DNA from: Phlegmacium glaucopus
Taxonomy: Eukaryota > Basidiomycota > Agaricomycetes > Agaricales > Cortinariaceae
NCBI GenBank assembly: GCA_015039465.1
Contig: MU130366.1
Span: 297,170-361,169 of the forward strand
Direction: 5' to 3'
DNA length: 64,000 nucleotides
Positions 46,619 through 57,282 of this stretch are shown here, in pieces (position 1 is the first letter of the stretch; each line of letters begins with the position of its first letter). The notes beneath the pieces were generated by a model that had not been told where the DNA came from, searched no databases, and saw only the letters and a program-made list of their open reading frames with translations. The position numbers were made by a program, and so were the translations under genes.

Positions 46619-47807
46619 GGTGGTGGAGATGTCAAGTGAGTGATTGGTGTAGCGGAAGAGAGTGGGGGTTGATAATGGAACTTGGCTTAGAATTTATACC
46701 ACGCAACCACGATGGCAAACCAATCGAGGTTGAAAACGAGGCGCATATCCGTAAAATACTGGGGAAATGTCGATATATGGAGAGATCGGCGTCAACATCG
46801 GGGTATCCCGATTGCACGAAATTACATACCAGGCCTTGGAGGAAAGAGCCGGAAGAATAATTTCTTCGAAAAACTAGTCACGTACTGTTGCACAGCCTGA
46901 GCACACTAGTTTGTTGCCACGACGTGTATTCAACCGCAGAGGTGAGGATTACATGAACGATGCCTTTCAGTTGCATATGCACCATTGAACAGCTTTTAGG
47001 GAATAGCCGTGAACAAAGAGTGAGTGATTTCGAAATGAGCGCTCCTCGGCCGCCAGGTGTCAGGTACAAAATGTTCCATATAACGTAACCTCCGTTACCT
47101 CCCACATATCACAGAGCCCCACAAATTCAGGATCAGAGGCGATGATTATTCTAGTTACGAAAAAAATTATTTGTCGGATGGAATAAGTCGATCTGCGCTT
47201 GTATCTGTTTTGACCATTTTTTCGCGTCAAATATTTTTTTTGTCAACTTCTTGTAGTACCTTGAAATTATGTCATACAATGATCATAAACCCGTCATTGA
47301 TTGTTACCTATTTAAAAGGAGTAAAATATGTGCCAAATTTTGTGAAAATTGTGTACCTTTAAAGACAATTATCGACCTTTTTGGTGAAGAGGTGATCAGG
47401 AATCAATGTCTACAATACAAGTGCCTCCTTTAGGTGGACACTGGACACAATTGGAGAATTTTCTGGGAGATGAGAAAAGATGATGGGAGAGCTTCAAGTT
47501 ACTATGGACTGCCTAATGTACGACTGTGATCGTTTTATGTTGCGTGAAGTGGATGTGAATCTTGATCTTGTCACCGAAGTAGTACGGAAGTACCAAAAAA
47601 GCCGTATATCGGAGAAATCTATTATTTCCATTTGCCTATTTTCTGGAAGATTTATAAATTTGTTCCCCACTCCCATGTATAAGTATTTTCATCTGCGTGC
47701 ATATGCATATTTTTCTGCTGCTATTACTTACTCTCCTTCTTGCTCGGGCTTGAAGTTAAGAACTTGTCAATTACAATATATATAAAATAATAAATATAAT
47801 ACAGTTA
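46619..47807. other. Intergenic, nothing supported
   Basis: Roughly 1.2 kb of AT-rich sequence upstream of paralogue A, up to the retroposon-like element. No gene is supported. Confidence 0.4.
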
Positions 47808-47814
47808 GTCAGTG

Positions 47815-48006
47815 CCCCCACGAACGGCGTTTCTGTGCCGGGCTGCCTGGGGATAGGATCGCTACGAGCGTACCCCAGTAGTGCAGGGTGGGGAAGGGGA
47901 AAAGGCACTAAGGGCCTCGGTAGCATCCGTATATACGATTGTAAAGTCTACATGGGACATGCGCCCCAAGGACTTAAATTGACAAAAATAAAATAAAATA
48001 AAATAA
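47815..48006 (+). mobile_element. Short retroposon-like insert with (AAAAT)n tail (SINE or LINE 3' end)
   Basis: A GC-richer block of about 165 bp (from ttagtcagtgcccccacg to gacttaaattgac) stands out from its AT-rich surroundings and ends in a tail of repeated AAAAT from about 47983. The 7-bp sequence aatacag occurs immediately before it (47808-47814) and again at the end of the tail (48007-48013), as expected of a target-site duplication. The 3' tail and lack of coding capacity fit a SINE or a truncated LINE. No tRNA-like A and B boxes could be named with confidence. Confidence 0.6.
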
Positions 48007-48013
48007 AATACAG

Positions 48014-49087
48014 ACCATTTCAAGATCCCGACTAGTGAACATGTTTGTGGTACGTATATGGTATCTGAATAGTTAGTACTAATTTTTTATGGGCTAAATA
48101 AGCGTCCAGTTGAAAACACGATTAGGCGATGATTAAGCGCCCATCGAAAACAAGCCGCTGATGGTGGGATTCACTCAACCAACCTCAAAGCTCGTCATGA
48201 CCCATTCAATAGAACGTTCTTTAATGGGCGGCGCATACATACCTCTTATTGATTCCGAAGGAAGAGACCCTGGTGCTTCAGCTTGGGTTCGTGCAAGGTT
48301 ATGCATGACTGGCGTGCATGACAGTGCCTGAGAGACGGCCACACCTATCCCCTTCAGTCAGGGTTGCTTTCAATTGTTATTGGATAAGGATTATTTAATT
48401 CCGAGATTGGTGGGAGGAATTATTGTCGGTGACCAATGCTCACTGGGTGAGTCAGGGTCAACCTTCGAACATCCGCCGGCGGTTGGCATCACCTCAAACA
48501 TTACGTTCTTCATATTCTCTGGTCCACTTCTCTAGCCAAAAAGTCCCAGAGGAAGCGTGGATTTACGGGGTTAGACTGTTTACCAAACCACCTTGACCTT
48601 CAATTGCTACAACGTGCCTCATTTCCGACTCGGAGTTCCGGGTTTCCTCAGAAACGAAAGAACTTGAAGTAATCTTGTACTCTCCGCTATTATGGAATAC
48701 AATAGATAAGGTGTCGATAAAGTCAAAATAAAGTTTCGAACCAGCAATTTAAAGTTCAGAACCTTCAGCAGCCAAGATATGTTAGAATGTTGATATTTTC
48801 ACAGCAACAAAGATGCATGATAAAGGATTTTCTTCGCAGTTGATAAGATATGACATTAAGTACGAAGAGCAGCAGATATAAGGTAACTATCAAACTATCA
48901 GTCGGCGAGCACAACTATGGTCAAACGTCCGCACTAATCGATGGAAAGTGTCAGCGACCCATGACCGCATGACTTTGATCGTGGTTAACTTGAAGAGGGC
49001 GAATGAAACGGGGATCGTCTGGAACCTCTGTCACATGCTCCCTGGAATCGTATGGAGCGGAATATTTCACTCTGACACGGCTCCCAG
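48014..49087. other. Intergenic, nothing supported
   Basis: About 1.1 kb between the retroposon-like insert and the 3' end of paralogue B. Only short frames. Confidence 0.4.
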
Positions 49088-49565
49088 TCAACTATGGATG
49101 GAATCAAAATGTGCGACAAATGCAGACAAAAAGGTTATACAGACACTCCTGACAGCGGTCATGATGGCAACCACAGTCCCCACAAGCCACCCACTGCCTT
49201 CGATATTGACATTCACGGGTTGGTTCTAGACGAGAACGTTAGGTGGACGGGAAGAAGCGGTAAGGTCGGCTTACAAGCACGAATCTTTTGAGCTAATGAA
49301 TCATAATTCTTAGCTATGGATGGGATTCAGAAGAAAGTGGGGAATGCCTCACCATAGCGAAGTTCATTCCATTATTGACTGCTGGAACTGGGTAGGAAGG
49401 ACCACCATAACCGTATCCTGCAGAAGCCACCTGTCCTGCAGAAGACGCCTGTCTTCCGACATGGCGAACTTCAGTCGGAGGGGGCGAGTGGGGGTGAACC
49501 CGATGTGGCACCCTACCATGGATGGAAGGGTGTACGTTCAAGTTGGGGGCGATAGAGTCAGACAT
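49088..49565 (-). CDS. Small Pro-rich/hydrophobic protein, paralogue B
   Basis: Three exons (complement of 49088-49225, 49275-49292, 49353-49565) give 122 residues. The N-terminal exon is rich in Pro, His, Ser and Gly (HRVHPHSPPPTEVRHVG, then GYGYGGPSYP), the 18-nt exon encodes LKRFVL, and the last exon encodes NQPVNVNIEGSGWLVGTVVA and a hydrophobic end (VCITFLSAFVAHF). The matching exon order with the gene 3 kb away shows a duplicated family. An in-frame ATG 36 bp upstream exists; the ATG at 49565 aligns with the paralogue's MS start. A different plus-strand frame over the last exon is Cys-rich but is not kept in the paralogue. Confidence 0.65.
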
Positions 49566-50611
49566 GAACAATTCGAAGTGGAGGATTGCGTTAAGATGCA
49601 ATGTTGAAGATCACTGGATCCTTGCAAACCTTTATACACAAACAGGAAGCCGTGATACACAAATCGAGGTTGCTGGGTAGATCTCGACATAGTCGCAGAG
49701 TCACGGTGTGTTATGGATGGTGACAGAAAATGTCGCCTGGTAAATCTCGACTTTGAAGGCAAGAAGACACCGCAGCGGGGACCTGGAAGCAAATTTGGTG
49801 GTTTCTAGTATAAGCAGAGCGCTTCCACTGGTGAGCCAAATCGGTCTGCGAAAATCTGTCAGACATAGATCAGCTGGTGCGTTCTATGTGTGGCCAGGGC
49901 AACTCGCACGCCGCGGAGGCGACTGCTTTTGCAGCGTGCACTGGTAGGCATTTTGAAGGGGACATTAGATAACGGCACCCCGCTAGTAATCTATCTCCAA
50001 GCAGAAAAGGACAGGCTATGCGAGAGAATCCAGTAAGATACACATGCTGGGAGAATTGGGTCAACGGCCCGAGTTGGTTCGTGTGTATCCCATCCATTGA
50101 AATAAACCAGTATAGATATCGGAGATTACAATCGGCTCAACAGGTGCCAGTAATATTTTTGAACAACGAAAAAATTAGCACAAAGAATAGAAAAAACTTA
50201 CTAAAAAAGCCCGTAACTGGGAGACCTTCACGTTGTTTAAATTTAATGATGACTGGGATTCAGAAGCGCTCAGCGCTCTAACTTGAAACTCAGTTGGCAC
50301 GGGTATGATAATAATCATGATCTACTGGCAACCAACAGGATTGAGACAGCTACGAGAGTTACCGAGTGGCGTTATAAAATAGGTCGACAAAGTGGGGCCT
50401 TGATAGGGGAAGCGGTGTACGAGAGACTGTTGGTTGCTCACTGCTCAGCTTTCTGTCAACAATCGGTCCGTCACGAGTCGCGTCATGTCACCGCAGTGTG
50501 ACTTAGGCTTGCGTTCACGTGATATACCCCTTGCCTTTTCTGTTCACTGCCATCAGATTGCCCGACGTCGAGGATGTTTGTCTTTACTCAACCTGCTTTC
50601 TTCACACCATC
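49566..50611. other. Divergent intergenic region
   Basis: About 1.05 kb between paralogue B and RIM20, expected to hold both promoters. No gene is supported. Confidence 0.45.
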
Positions 50612-53600
50612 ATGTCCAACTTGCTGACTTTGCCATTCAAAAAGACATATCCTATTGAAATCAAAGAAGCTGCTCGAAAATACATATCTGATTACGCAGG
50701 AGCACACCCAGACGAGTTCAAAGATGACATCAGGTTGTGGCAAACTCTACGAAAGGAGGGAGTCGGAGGCGTTGTGCACGATAACCGAGTTGATGCTGCT
50801 CTTATGTGGGTTCCCTTGATTGGTTTTGTAAGATAATATCTAACTTGTACCTTCAGCTATCATGCACAGCTCGTCTCCATCTTGACTAAACTCCCCCCGA
50901 ATGTGAGAGAGAGAGATTAAATCAGTTTGATGGGCCCTTGTTCAAGCCAGCTGTTTTATATAGATCCAACTTGATGTATCCTATGCGCCCGCTTTTGATC
51001 CTTTGGCCATCCCGATCACATTGACCAACTTGGTTTACGAGCGAGCGTCTGTTGTATTCAATCTGGCGGCTTTATATTCGCAGTTAGCAGAAGGAGAGAT
51101 TCGTTCAACAAACGATGGAATTAAACGCGCTGCTGCGAACTATCAAGTAATCCTGCCTTCGTCTATCGTGCCTTGTTAGTCACTCACCAGGTCATTTGGT
51201 CCAGCAAGCCGCCGGTACATTGTCATTCTTACGGGCATCTGTACTCCCAAAGTTAGTTCTCTCACCGGATAACAAAGAAGTTTCTCTGGATCTCTCGGTT
51301 GCATTCGTGAAAAGCGTCGAGTGGCTCATGTTGGCTCAAGCACAAGAATGTTCCTGGCAGCTTGCGAAATTGAGTGCGTTTCATTTCCATCAATTGAGTA
51401 TTGATCGCTGCTAATCTGACGCAGGTCAGTATAGAAATTCTCTGATTGCAAAGATTGCAGCGGGCGTATGTGGTTCCGTACTTCTTTGTGTTAATGCAAT
51501 CAATTTCATTTTTAGGCTGCATCTTTGTATCGTGCAGCTGGTGCGACGATACGAGACGCATCTCCTCCGATCAAACTGAGCATACCTCCGGTAAATTTTT
51601 AATACGGGTAATTCTTTAAACTCGCTTGAACAATGATGTAGGACTGGATTACCCATATTGAAACAAAGGAATATCATTTCTCTGCCGTTGCTGAGTACCG
51701 GGAGAGTATGGTGGAATATGAGGCTAGTAGGTCCGAGTCTACTTTTAGCTTATGCTAACGTTTATCAGCAACTGAGATCATTTTGCAGATACGGCCTAGA
51801 GTTAGGACGCCTTGGTAAGGCCCAAGTGGAGGCAAGAAAAGCTTACGATATCGCCCGACGAGGTAAGATCGCTCCGACGGTTCTCCAAGATGTACAAGTA
51901 AGAAGACATGTTTTTTGACCTACATTGTTCGTGATACCCTCTTCAGTCTCTCCTGGAAACTGTTAGAGCCAGTGAAACTCGGGCCCAACGCGACAACGAT
52001 CTCATATACCATCAGGACGTTCCAACCTCCTCAGCACTCATCCCTGTTCAAGAAACGAAGCTGGTTTCGTCCACTGTGCCAAAAGGTTTGCTAAACCCCA
52101 CCACTGTCATTGGTAACCGCCACCCGCTCTTTAATGAGCTTGTAGGCTGGGGTGCACGAGAGGCCATCAGTGAGTCAGACCACTGTCACTTATTTATTGT
52201 TAACTGACTTAACTAGACATATACAACGACCGAAAACAAAATCTTGTTAAAGAGAAGATTATAGATGTCTCCCAAGAGCTGCAAGACCACGCAGATGAGC
52301 ATGTTGATCTCTTCTCTCAACTATACATTGCCTGATGTTGTGTTAGAGCTCTGCGAAAACTAAACCTTCCATCGGCGCTGGAAGCACTGGAGCGACCTAT
52401 TGGCCTTCCCCCCAGTCTTCTACGCAAAGCGGAGGAAGTGCGCTTAGAGGATGGCCCTGCTAAGATTGAAGCCTCCATTGAGGATGTGCAAATGCTTGCT
52501 CACCAAGACTTGGCCATCTTAGAAGAGGTGAAATTCTTGGTATTATTTGGAACCGCCCATTAATTGGAATGGGCCTTCCTACAGGCATTGGATATCCTGG
52601 ACAACGAAGCTTCCGAAGATGAGGCGATTCGAAAAGAACTTCCCCTCGATCGTATGATGTCTCATGAGGCGAACGTAGAACTTATCGAAAAGGCGGAACG
52701 TTATCGAAGTATTTTGACACAAGCTGCTGAAAGTGATGAGTCTGTTAGACAAAAATGGGATGAATGGGAAGAGAGCATCACTGAATTGACCTTGGATGAG
52801 GTAGAGTGGGGATAACTTGAAAGTCAAAGTTGTACTGATGTCAGCGCATTTCAGTCAACTCTCGAAATATCGATTCCTTCTTCTACTGCGTCCCCTGCAG
52901 CACAATCCACGCCACAAGGTCGACTGACACGCCAACACGCCCGTGCTCTACGGGTCAAGTTAGAAGAATTAGATACCCTCAATCGTGATCGGGACCAGCT
53001 TGTCCACAGAGCAAGCTCCCTTGTGGCAGCTGACGATATCGAACCACTGATCCTGAAGGCATCCTCCGGATTTGAACAGTTGGCTGACATTCAACCGGAG
53101 ATGTTTGAGGATGTTTCTGATGAGCAATTGGCCAAATTTGATAAATTTTTGGTGGAGATGAGTGAAATTGAACGCAAACAGAATGACATTCTTGAAGATA
53201 TTCAGGTATAGTACCCACTTTGTCCCTGCCGTCTGTTCTGATATTTATGAATGTTCAGAATCGTAATAAGCAATTTCTAGATTCAAGATGGGACGATCCG
53301 GCGGTGAAGGAACGTGAGCAAGCGCTACAATCCCTAGATTTAGCCTACTTCAAATACCGCGAGATCACCCGTAATCTCGATGAGGGGTTCAAGGTGAGTC
53401 CGTGATGTAAGTCTTTTTTCCCCTTCAGTGACTGGAGGTTTCCGAGTTTTACAATGACCTTGCCGGCATCTTGGTACAATTCAAGGAAGTGTGTAAAGCG
53501 TGGAGCTTGCAACGCAACCAAGAGATCCAGTGAGCTGTTATCGACCCATCAACCCCTTCTTTTGTTTAACAATGACATAACTATAGTACTCTCACACGTT

Positions 53601-53818
53601 CTCTTCAGTCAATGTCTCTCTGTGACAGCGATGTCAGTCAAGTTATTACTCCAGAAAAAGAAACGCAGTCCCCCTCGCTGATCCCGTCACCAACGGGATC
53701 TCATACACAGAAGCAGCCTCTTAGGAAGTCTGCGCTCAGGTTACCCGCTCTCAATTCCAATGAATGGGATTTTGAAGAATTTGCACTGCCACCTGGCCCA
53801 AAGGATGGGAAAATGTGA
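50612..53818 (+). CDS. RIM20: BRO1-domain pH-response protein PalA/Rim20
   Basis: Sixteen exons (50612-50805, 50857-50902, 50964-51146, 51205-51373, 51425-51465, 51516-51590, 51642-51730, 51789-51897, 51947-52169, 52217-52298, 52347-52527, 52585-52800, 52855-53205, 53259-53393, 53447-53529, 53587-53818) give 802 residues. In the Rim/Pal pathway it binds ESCRT-III Snf7 by its BRO1 domain and the transcription factor Rim101/PacC by its V domain, so that the factor is cleaved at alkaline pH. The BRO1 domain (about 1-370) starts LLTLPFKKTYPIEIKEAARK and has FNLAALYSQLA and YEASRYGLELGRL. The V domain has ALRKLNLPSALEALERPIG and GLPPSLLRKAEEV; the tail is Ser/Pro-rich. Start and length favour PalA/Rim20 over Bro1. 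One intron (52299-52346) seems to need a GC donor; the acceptor before FYNDL is ambiguous by 9 bp. Confidence 0.9.
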
Positions 53819-54574
53819 TCCATTGATAGACTCGTGACCGCAGTGCTTTGCATAAATAATTGCTCCCTGGAGATGGCAGACTGAACTGTGGCTATTCTTT
53901 TTCTGATGAGTTAGTGTATATAGTTAGGATATAAGTCCAGTTGGCAGGCAGTTATTGACTCATTAAATCCTAATTGAGCGACAGCAGATCGGAACTGTGA
54001 GTGACTGATGGTCACATCAACACCATTGTTGTGACAATGACAGCGGCAATTATTTTATTATACAGTATTAATAATATACAAAGCAATGTAGTATCGTGAG
54101 GATCGAAATGGAAACCGGGACTTGGCTCATGTCCCGCGCTATGATCGAAAATGGGGCCCTCGGGTATCACCAATACTCTGTGAAAAGTAGACCCTAGATA
54201 GGAAGGTATATTTTGGCAGCCCCGAGAACTTAGATTCATTATTACTCTTTGTTTCTTACTCATATATTTCTTTCAATTATATAATATGGATGATTTTCTG
54301 ACTTTCAATGAGATCCTGGATTCTTTGTCAACCCTTACAAGAAGCTTCAATCCATCTGAAACTGCTCTGCAAAGTCGTTGGTGGGTGTAGAGGTACTTTT
54401 TTTGTTGTTTATAAAGTTTAACTCGGAAAGATGTATCTCAAACGATGAGAGGAGGAGTGAAAGAGCGACCATCATCGACATGATCACATGATAGGACCTG
54501 TCACAGGTCTAATAATAGTAGTAGTAGTATCCGCTATCTCAGTCGCCATCTGAAGCACTCATATTTCATTCAAG
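53819..54574. other. Intergenic spacer
   Basis: 756 bp between RIM20 and the DM9 gene. A (TAG)n run lies near 54510-54530. No gene. Confidence 0.5.
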
Positions 54575-55601
54575 ATGTCCCCTCGACCTCGTCGCAGAAG
54601 CATAGATTCCTCTGATTCTGATTCATCGTGCAACAAACACAAACTTGACAAAGAACATAACCATCATGAGACTAGAGACTACGGCTATAACGACATGCCT
54701 AGTACTTTTGTATCTCATTTCCCATCTGGCCATGGCTCACCTACTATACCTAATTTCCCATCTGGCTATGGCTCGCCTTCTATACCTCATTTCCCACCTG
54801 GACATGGTTCACCTGCCACCGCCCACTTCCCGTCCGACCATGTACCTGCTATGCCGCACTTCCCATCCCATCATGATTCATCCTCTATGTATCATACCCC
54901 ACCTAGCCATGATGAAAAGTCCATTTCTCAGACAAAATCGGCGACTGAATATAACCAACACACCTTGCTTGGTGGTGCACACAGCACACCGCCTCCCTAT
55001 AGTGCCGCACCTGCGCTACCAGCGCCTCCTTCCTCCGGCTTTCGGATTCCATTGTCCACGACAGGTGTCTTTCCTGATCCACAAACACTGGGCCCGCCCC
55101 CTTGCTATGATGCTGATGGATCACCCATTTATATTGGATCCGCTTTGCTGGGCAACTCAGTCCATCCATGCAAGATAGGAAAGCACCTTCAAACTCATGT
55201 CGCAGTTCCTTATGGAGGAGCAGAATATTATCACAAAGGCAGATACGATCTCCTCCCTTATAGGCCGGATCAGATGGAGTTCGTTCCTACTTCGTATGGC
55301 AGGATCCCTCCTGGCAGAAGGCTTGTCGAAGGCGGGTATGAAGACCATGGCGCAAAGCTGTATCATGCAGTTGCGTTAATCAATGGCATAAGGGTCCCCG
55401 GCAAGGCTGCAGAGCACCTGTCCGTCTTTTATTATCACCTAACCATTCTATCCATTAACTTCCCATTTCCAGCGGTGGTTGTAATGTGGCGTTCGGAGGA
55501 GCGGAACACATCATTCAAGGCAATTACGAAATTTTGTATGTTTTGTATTCCTTTTTAGATTGGAACTCGACTCTAACCCTTTTTAAAGGTGCTGGAGATA
55601 A
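54575..55601 (+). CDS. DM9/DUF3421-repeat protein with Pro/His-rich N-terminal repeats
   Basis: Three exons (54575-55419, 55473-55535, 55589-55601) give 306 residues. The N-terminus is basic and Ser-rich (SPRPRRRSIDSSDSDSS). Residues about 48-106 are five degenerate 12-residue repeats (HFPSGHGSPTIP type). The C-terminal half carries DM9 repeats: GSPIYIGSALLGNSVHPCKI, then VAVPYGGAEYYHKGRYDLLP, and a second copy with ALINGIRVPGKAAEHLGGCN and AFGGAEHIIQGNYEIL. DM9 proteins in animals include mannose-binding lectins and proteins induced by infection; in fungi the role is unknown. No signal peptide is seen. The last exon (13 nt) encodes the end of IL plus CWR and the stop. Confidence 0.85.
54716..54892 (+). 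repeat. Five tandem 36-bp degenerate repeats
   Basis: The unit reads HFPSGHGSPTIP at protein level; the fourth copy lacks one residue. Copies differ by several substitutions, so they are old relative to the CHAT minisatellite. They lie in the DM9 gene's disordered N-terminus. Confidence 0.85.
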
Positions 55602-57282
55602 AAGCTCAAAATTAAATTGAGAACCTGAATACTATCGTGTTTGTAAACATATCGGACCGTCTGGTATATCCACGACTCCTATCAGTAGCGGCGAACAGAA
55701 ATTTATAAATTGTTATCGCAACGGCCTCCAAGTTCATCAAGTCAATGTCCCCTTGAAACTCAATCGCAACATATTGGTTGTCTAAATTGGTTTCTAGTTT
55801 GAACTAAGCTCACTCGGTCATCAGCGTCCATAGTAGACAATTACAGAGGCACAGATGCGACGGAACTCTCTATTCACTACCCCATCGAGTCTTTCCATTT
55901 GGATCATATTGTGCTTTTGGAGGGACAGTTGATCACCCTACCTCGATCCCATCAGGGAATCACTGTCGCCGTCATGGAAAGTAGCGGGAAAGTTATTTGT
56001 TCTGCAGGCCAGAGAGTCAATATCGCCGTTGGACAGGCCTTCAACGTCTTCAGCGTTCAACTCTCAGCGTCTTGCATGGGTAACCTTAGGGCCTTTGTCA
56101 GTATGGTCTCCAAGACGACTCGCCTTTTGTCCTCAACTTGAAACGTCCGTCCTTGATGGCCAGTACTTACCCCAGGCCCTTCACCTAAAGGATCGATGAT
56201 CAATCTACTTGAATTCCATGGGCTGGTGATTAGAGACTATTCTTAGCTTCCGTCAGGTACTGTAAACCACAATGCGGTTCCACTGCTATCTATGCATCTA
56301 CCAATATATGCAGCTTGCACACAACCACAACCACAAATTGACAATTTTGAAGAGCCGTATAACAGATTGGGATGTGTACTATGATTTTATTCTAATTGTT
56401 TGACCAGAGTAACAAAGAGACCACCGAAAGTTTATGCACCCGTGGGAAATTCAACCTCCTTGCCTGTCGTCGTCACCGTCTGATGAACCAGACGACTTAT
56501 CTGCCTGATGCCGGCTTATATTTCAGAGGACGTTTGGGCCCGGGAGGGTTTTCACACGAACAACTTGGTCCTCAAGTCGTGTGCGCTTCGCTTGGCATGG
56601 TAGCTGCAACTTGATGATTGTCTTCCATTGGTTAGGATTCTTAGGAATACCAAATTCTTTCGTGCACCCTTCCTGGTCTTGCGGCACGTGTTGACCGCGT
56701 TCCGCATGATCGCTGCGTTAGCACGGCTTTGTTGACACAGAAAGCGCCTTATACAGCATATTGGACGATTAGGGAATGGAAGTATAAGGTGCGGTGTCAC
56801 CATGTGAGCAATGCGCACATTGCAGTTCTTTGTCACTCAGCAACCTGTCCGTCCATCAACAAGGTCACTCATTTTTGCACGAATTTTTTCGATCTTAAGG
56901 CGGGAAATCTACATCGGAACTATTTTCGGTGCAAAAGTTTACCTGTGAAATCAGGTGCGTCAACTTGTAACGGCTATCACAACTCAGCAATGCATCGACC
57001 GATGGCCACCAAATTTGAGGAAGTATCTCTATTAGTGTAAAGTGGTGTCCGCTATACTGTATATGCTTGACGCGAAATTTTCAAGGCTGTTGGATCTTTG
57101 CCAAAGATCAGCCAAGATCACCCCTGTTCGAATTTCGAAGTATACGGATCTGGGCAAGCGAATGCCAAGTACAAGTTTATAAAGTCCTTGGTTCCGGTCG
57201 ACAAACGTGCTTGAATATACTATAAAGCAGGACATAATGATACCCTGGTTAACATCCTCAGTGTCCACAACAACCTTCAAAA
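55602..57282. other. Intergenic region, one unassigned open frame
   Basis: About 1.7 kb. An 80-codon frame at 55899-56141 has alternating hydrophobic residues (GITVAVMESSGKVICSAG), which could be a beta-rich fragment, but no splice partners or family were found. The alkaline phosphatase promoter is at the right end. Confidence 0.4.

Noticed and set aside
49094..49291. Plus-strand Cys/His-containing frame (CDKCRQKGYTDTPDSG)
   Set aside because: It overlaps the last exons of paralogue B antisense and is not preserved in paralogue A; substitution pattern favours the minus-strand frame.
55899..56141. 80-codon frame with beta-like pattern
   Set aside because: No start context, partner exons or family match.
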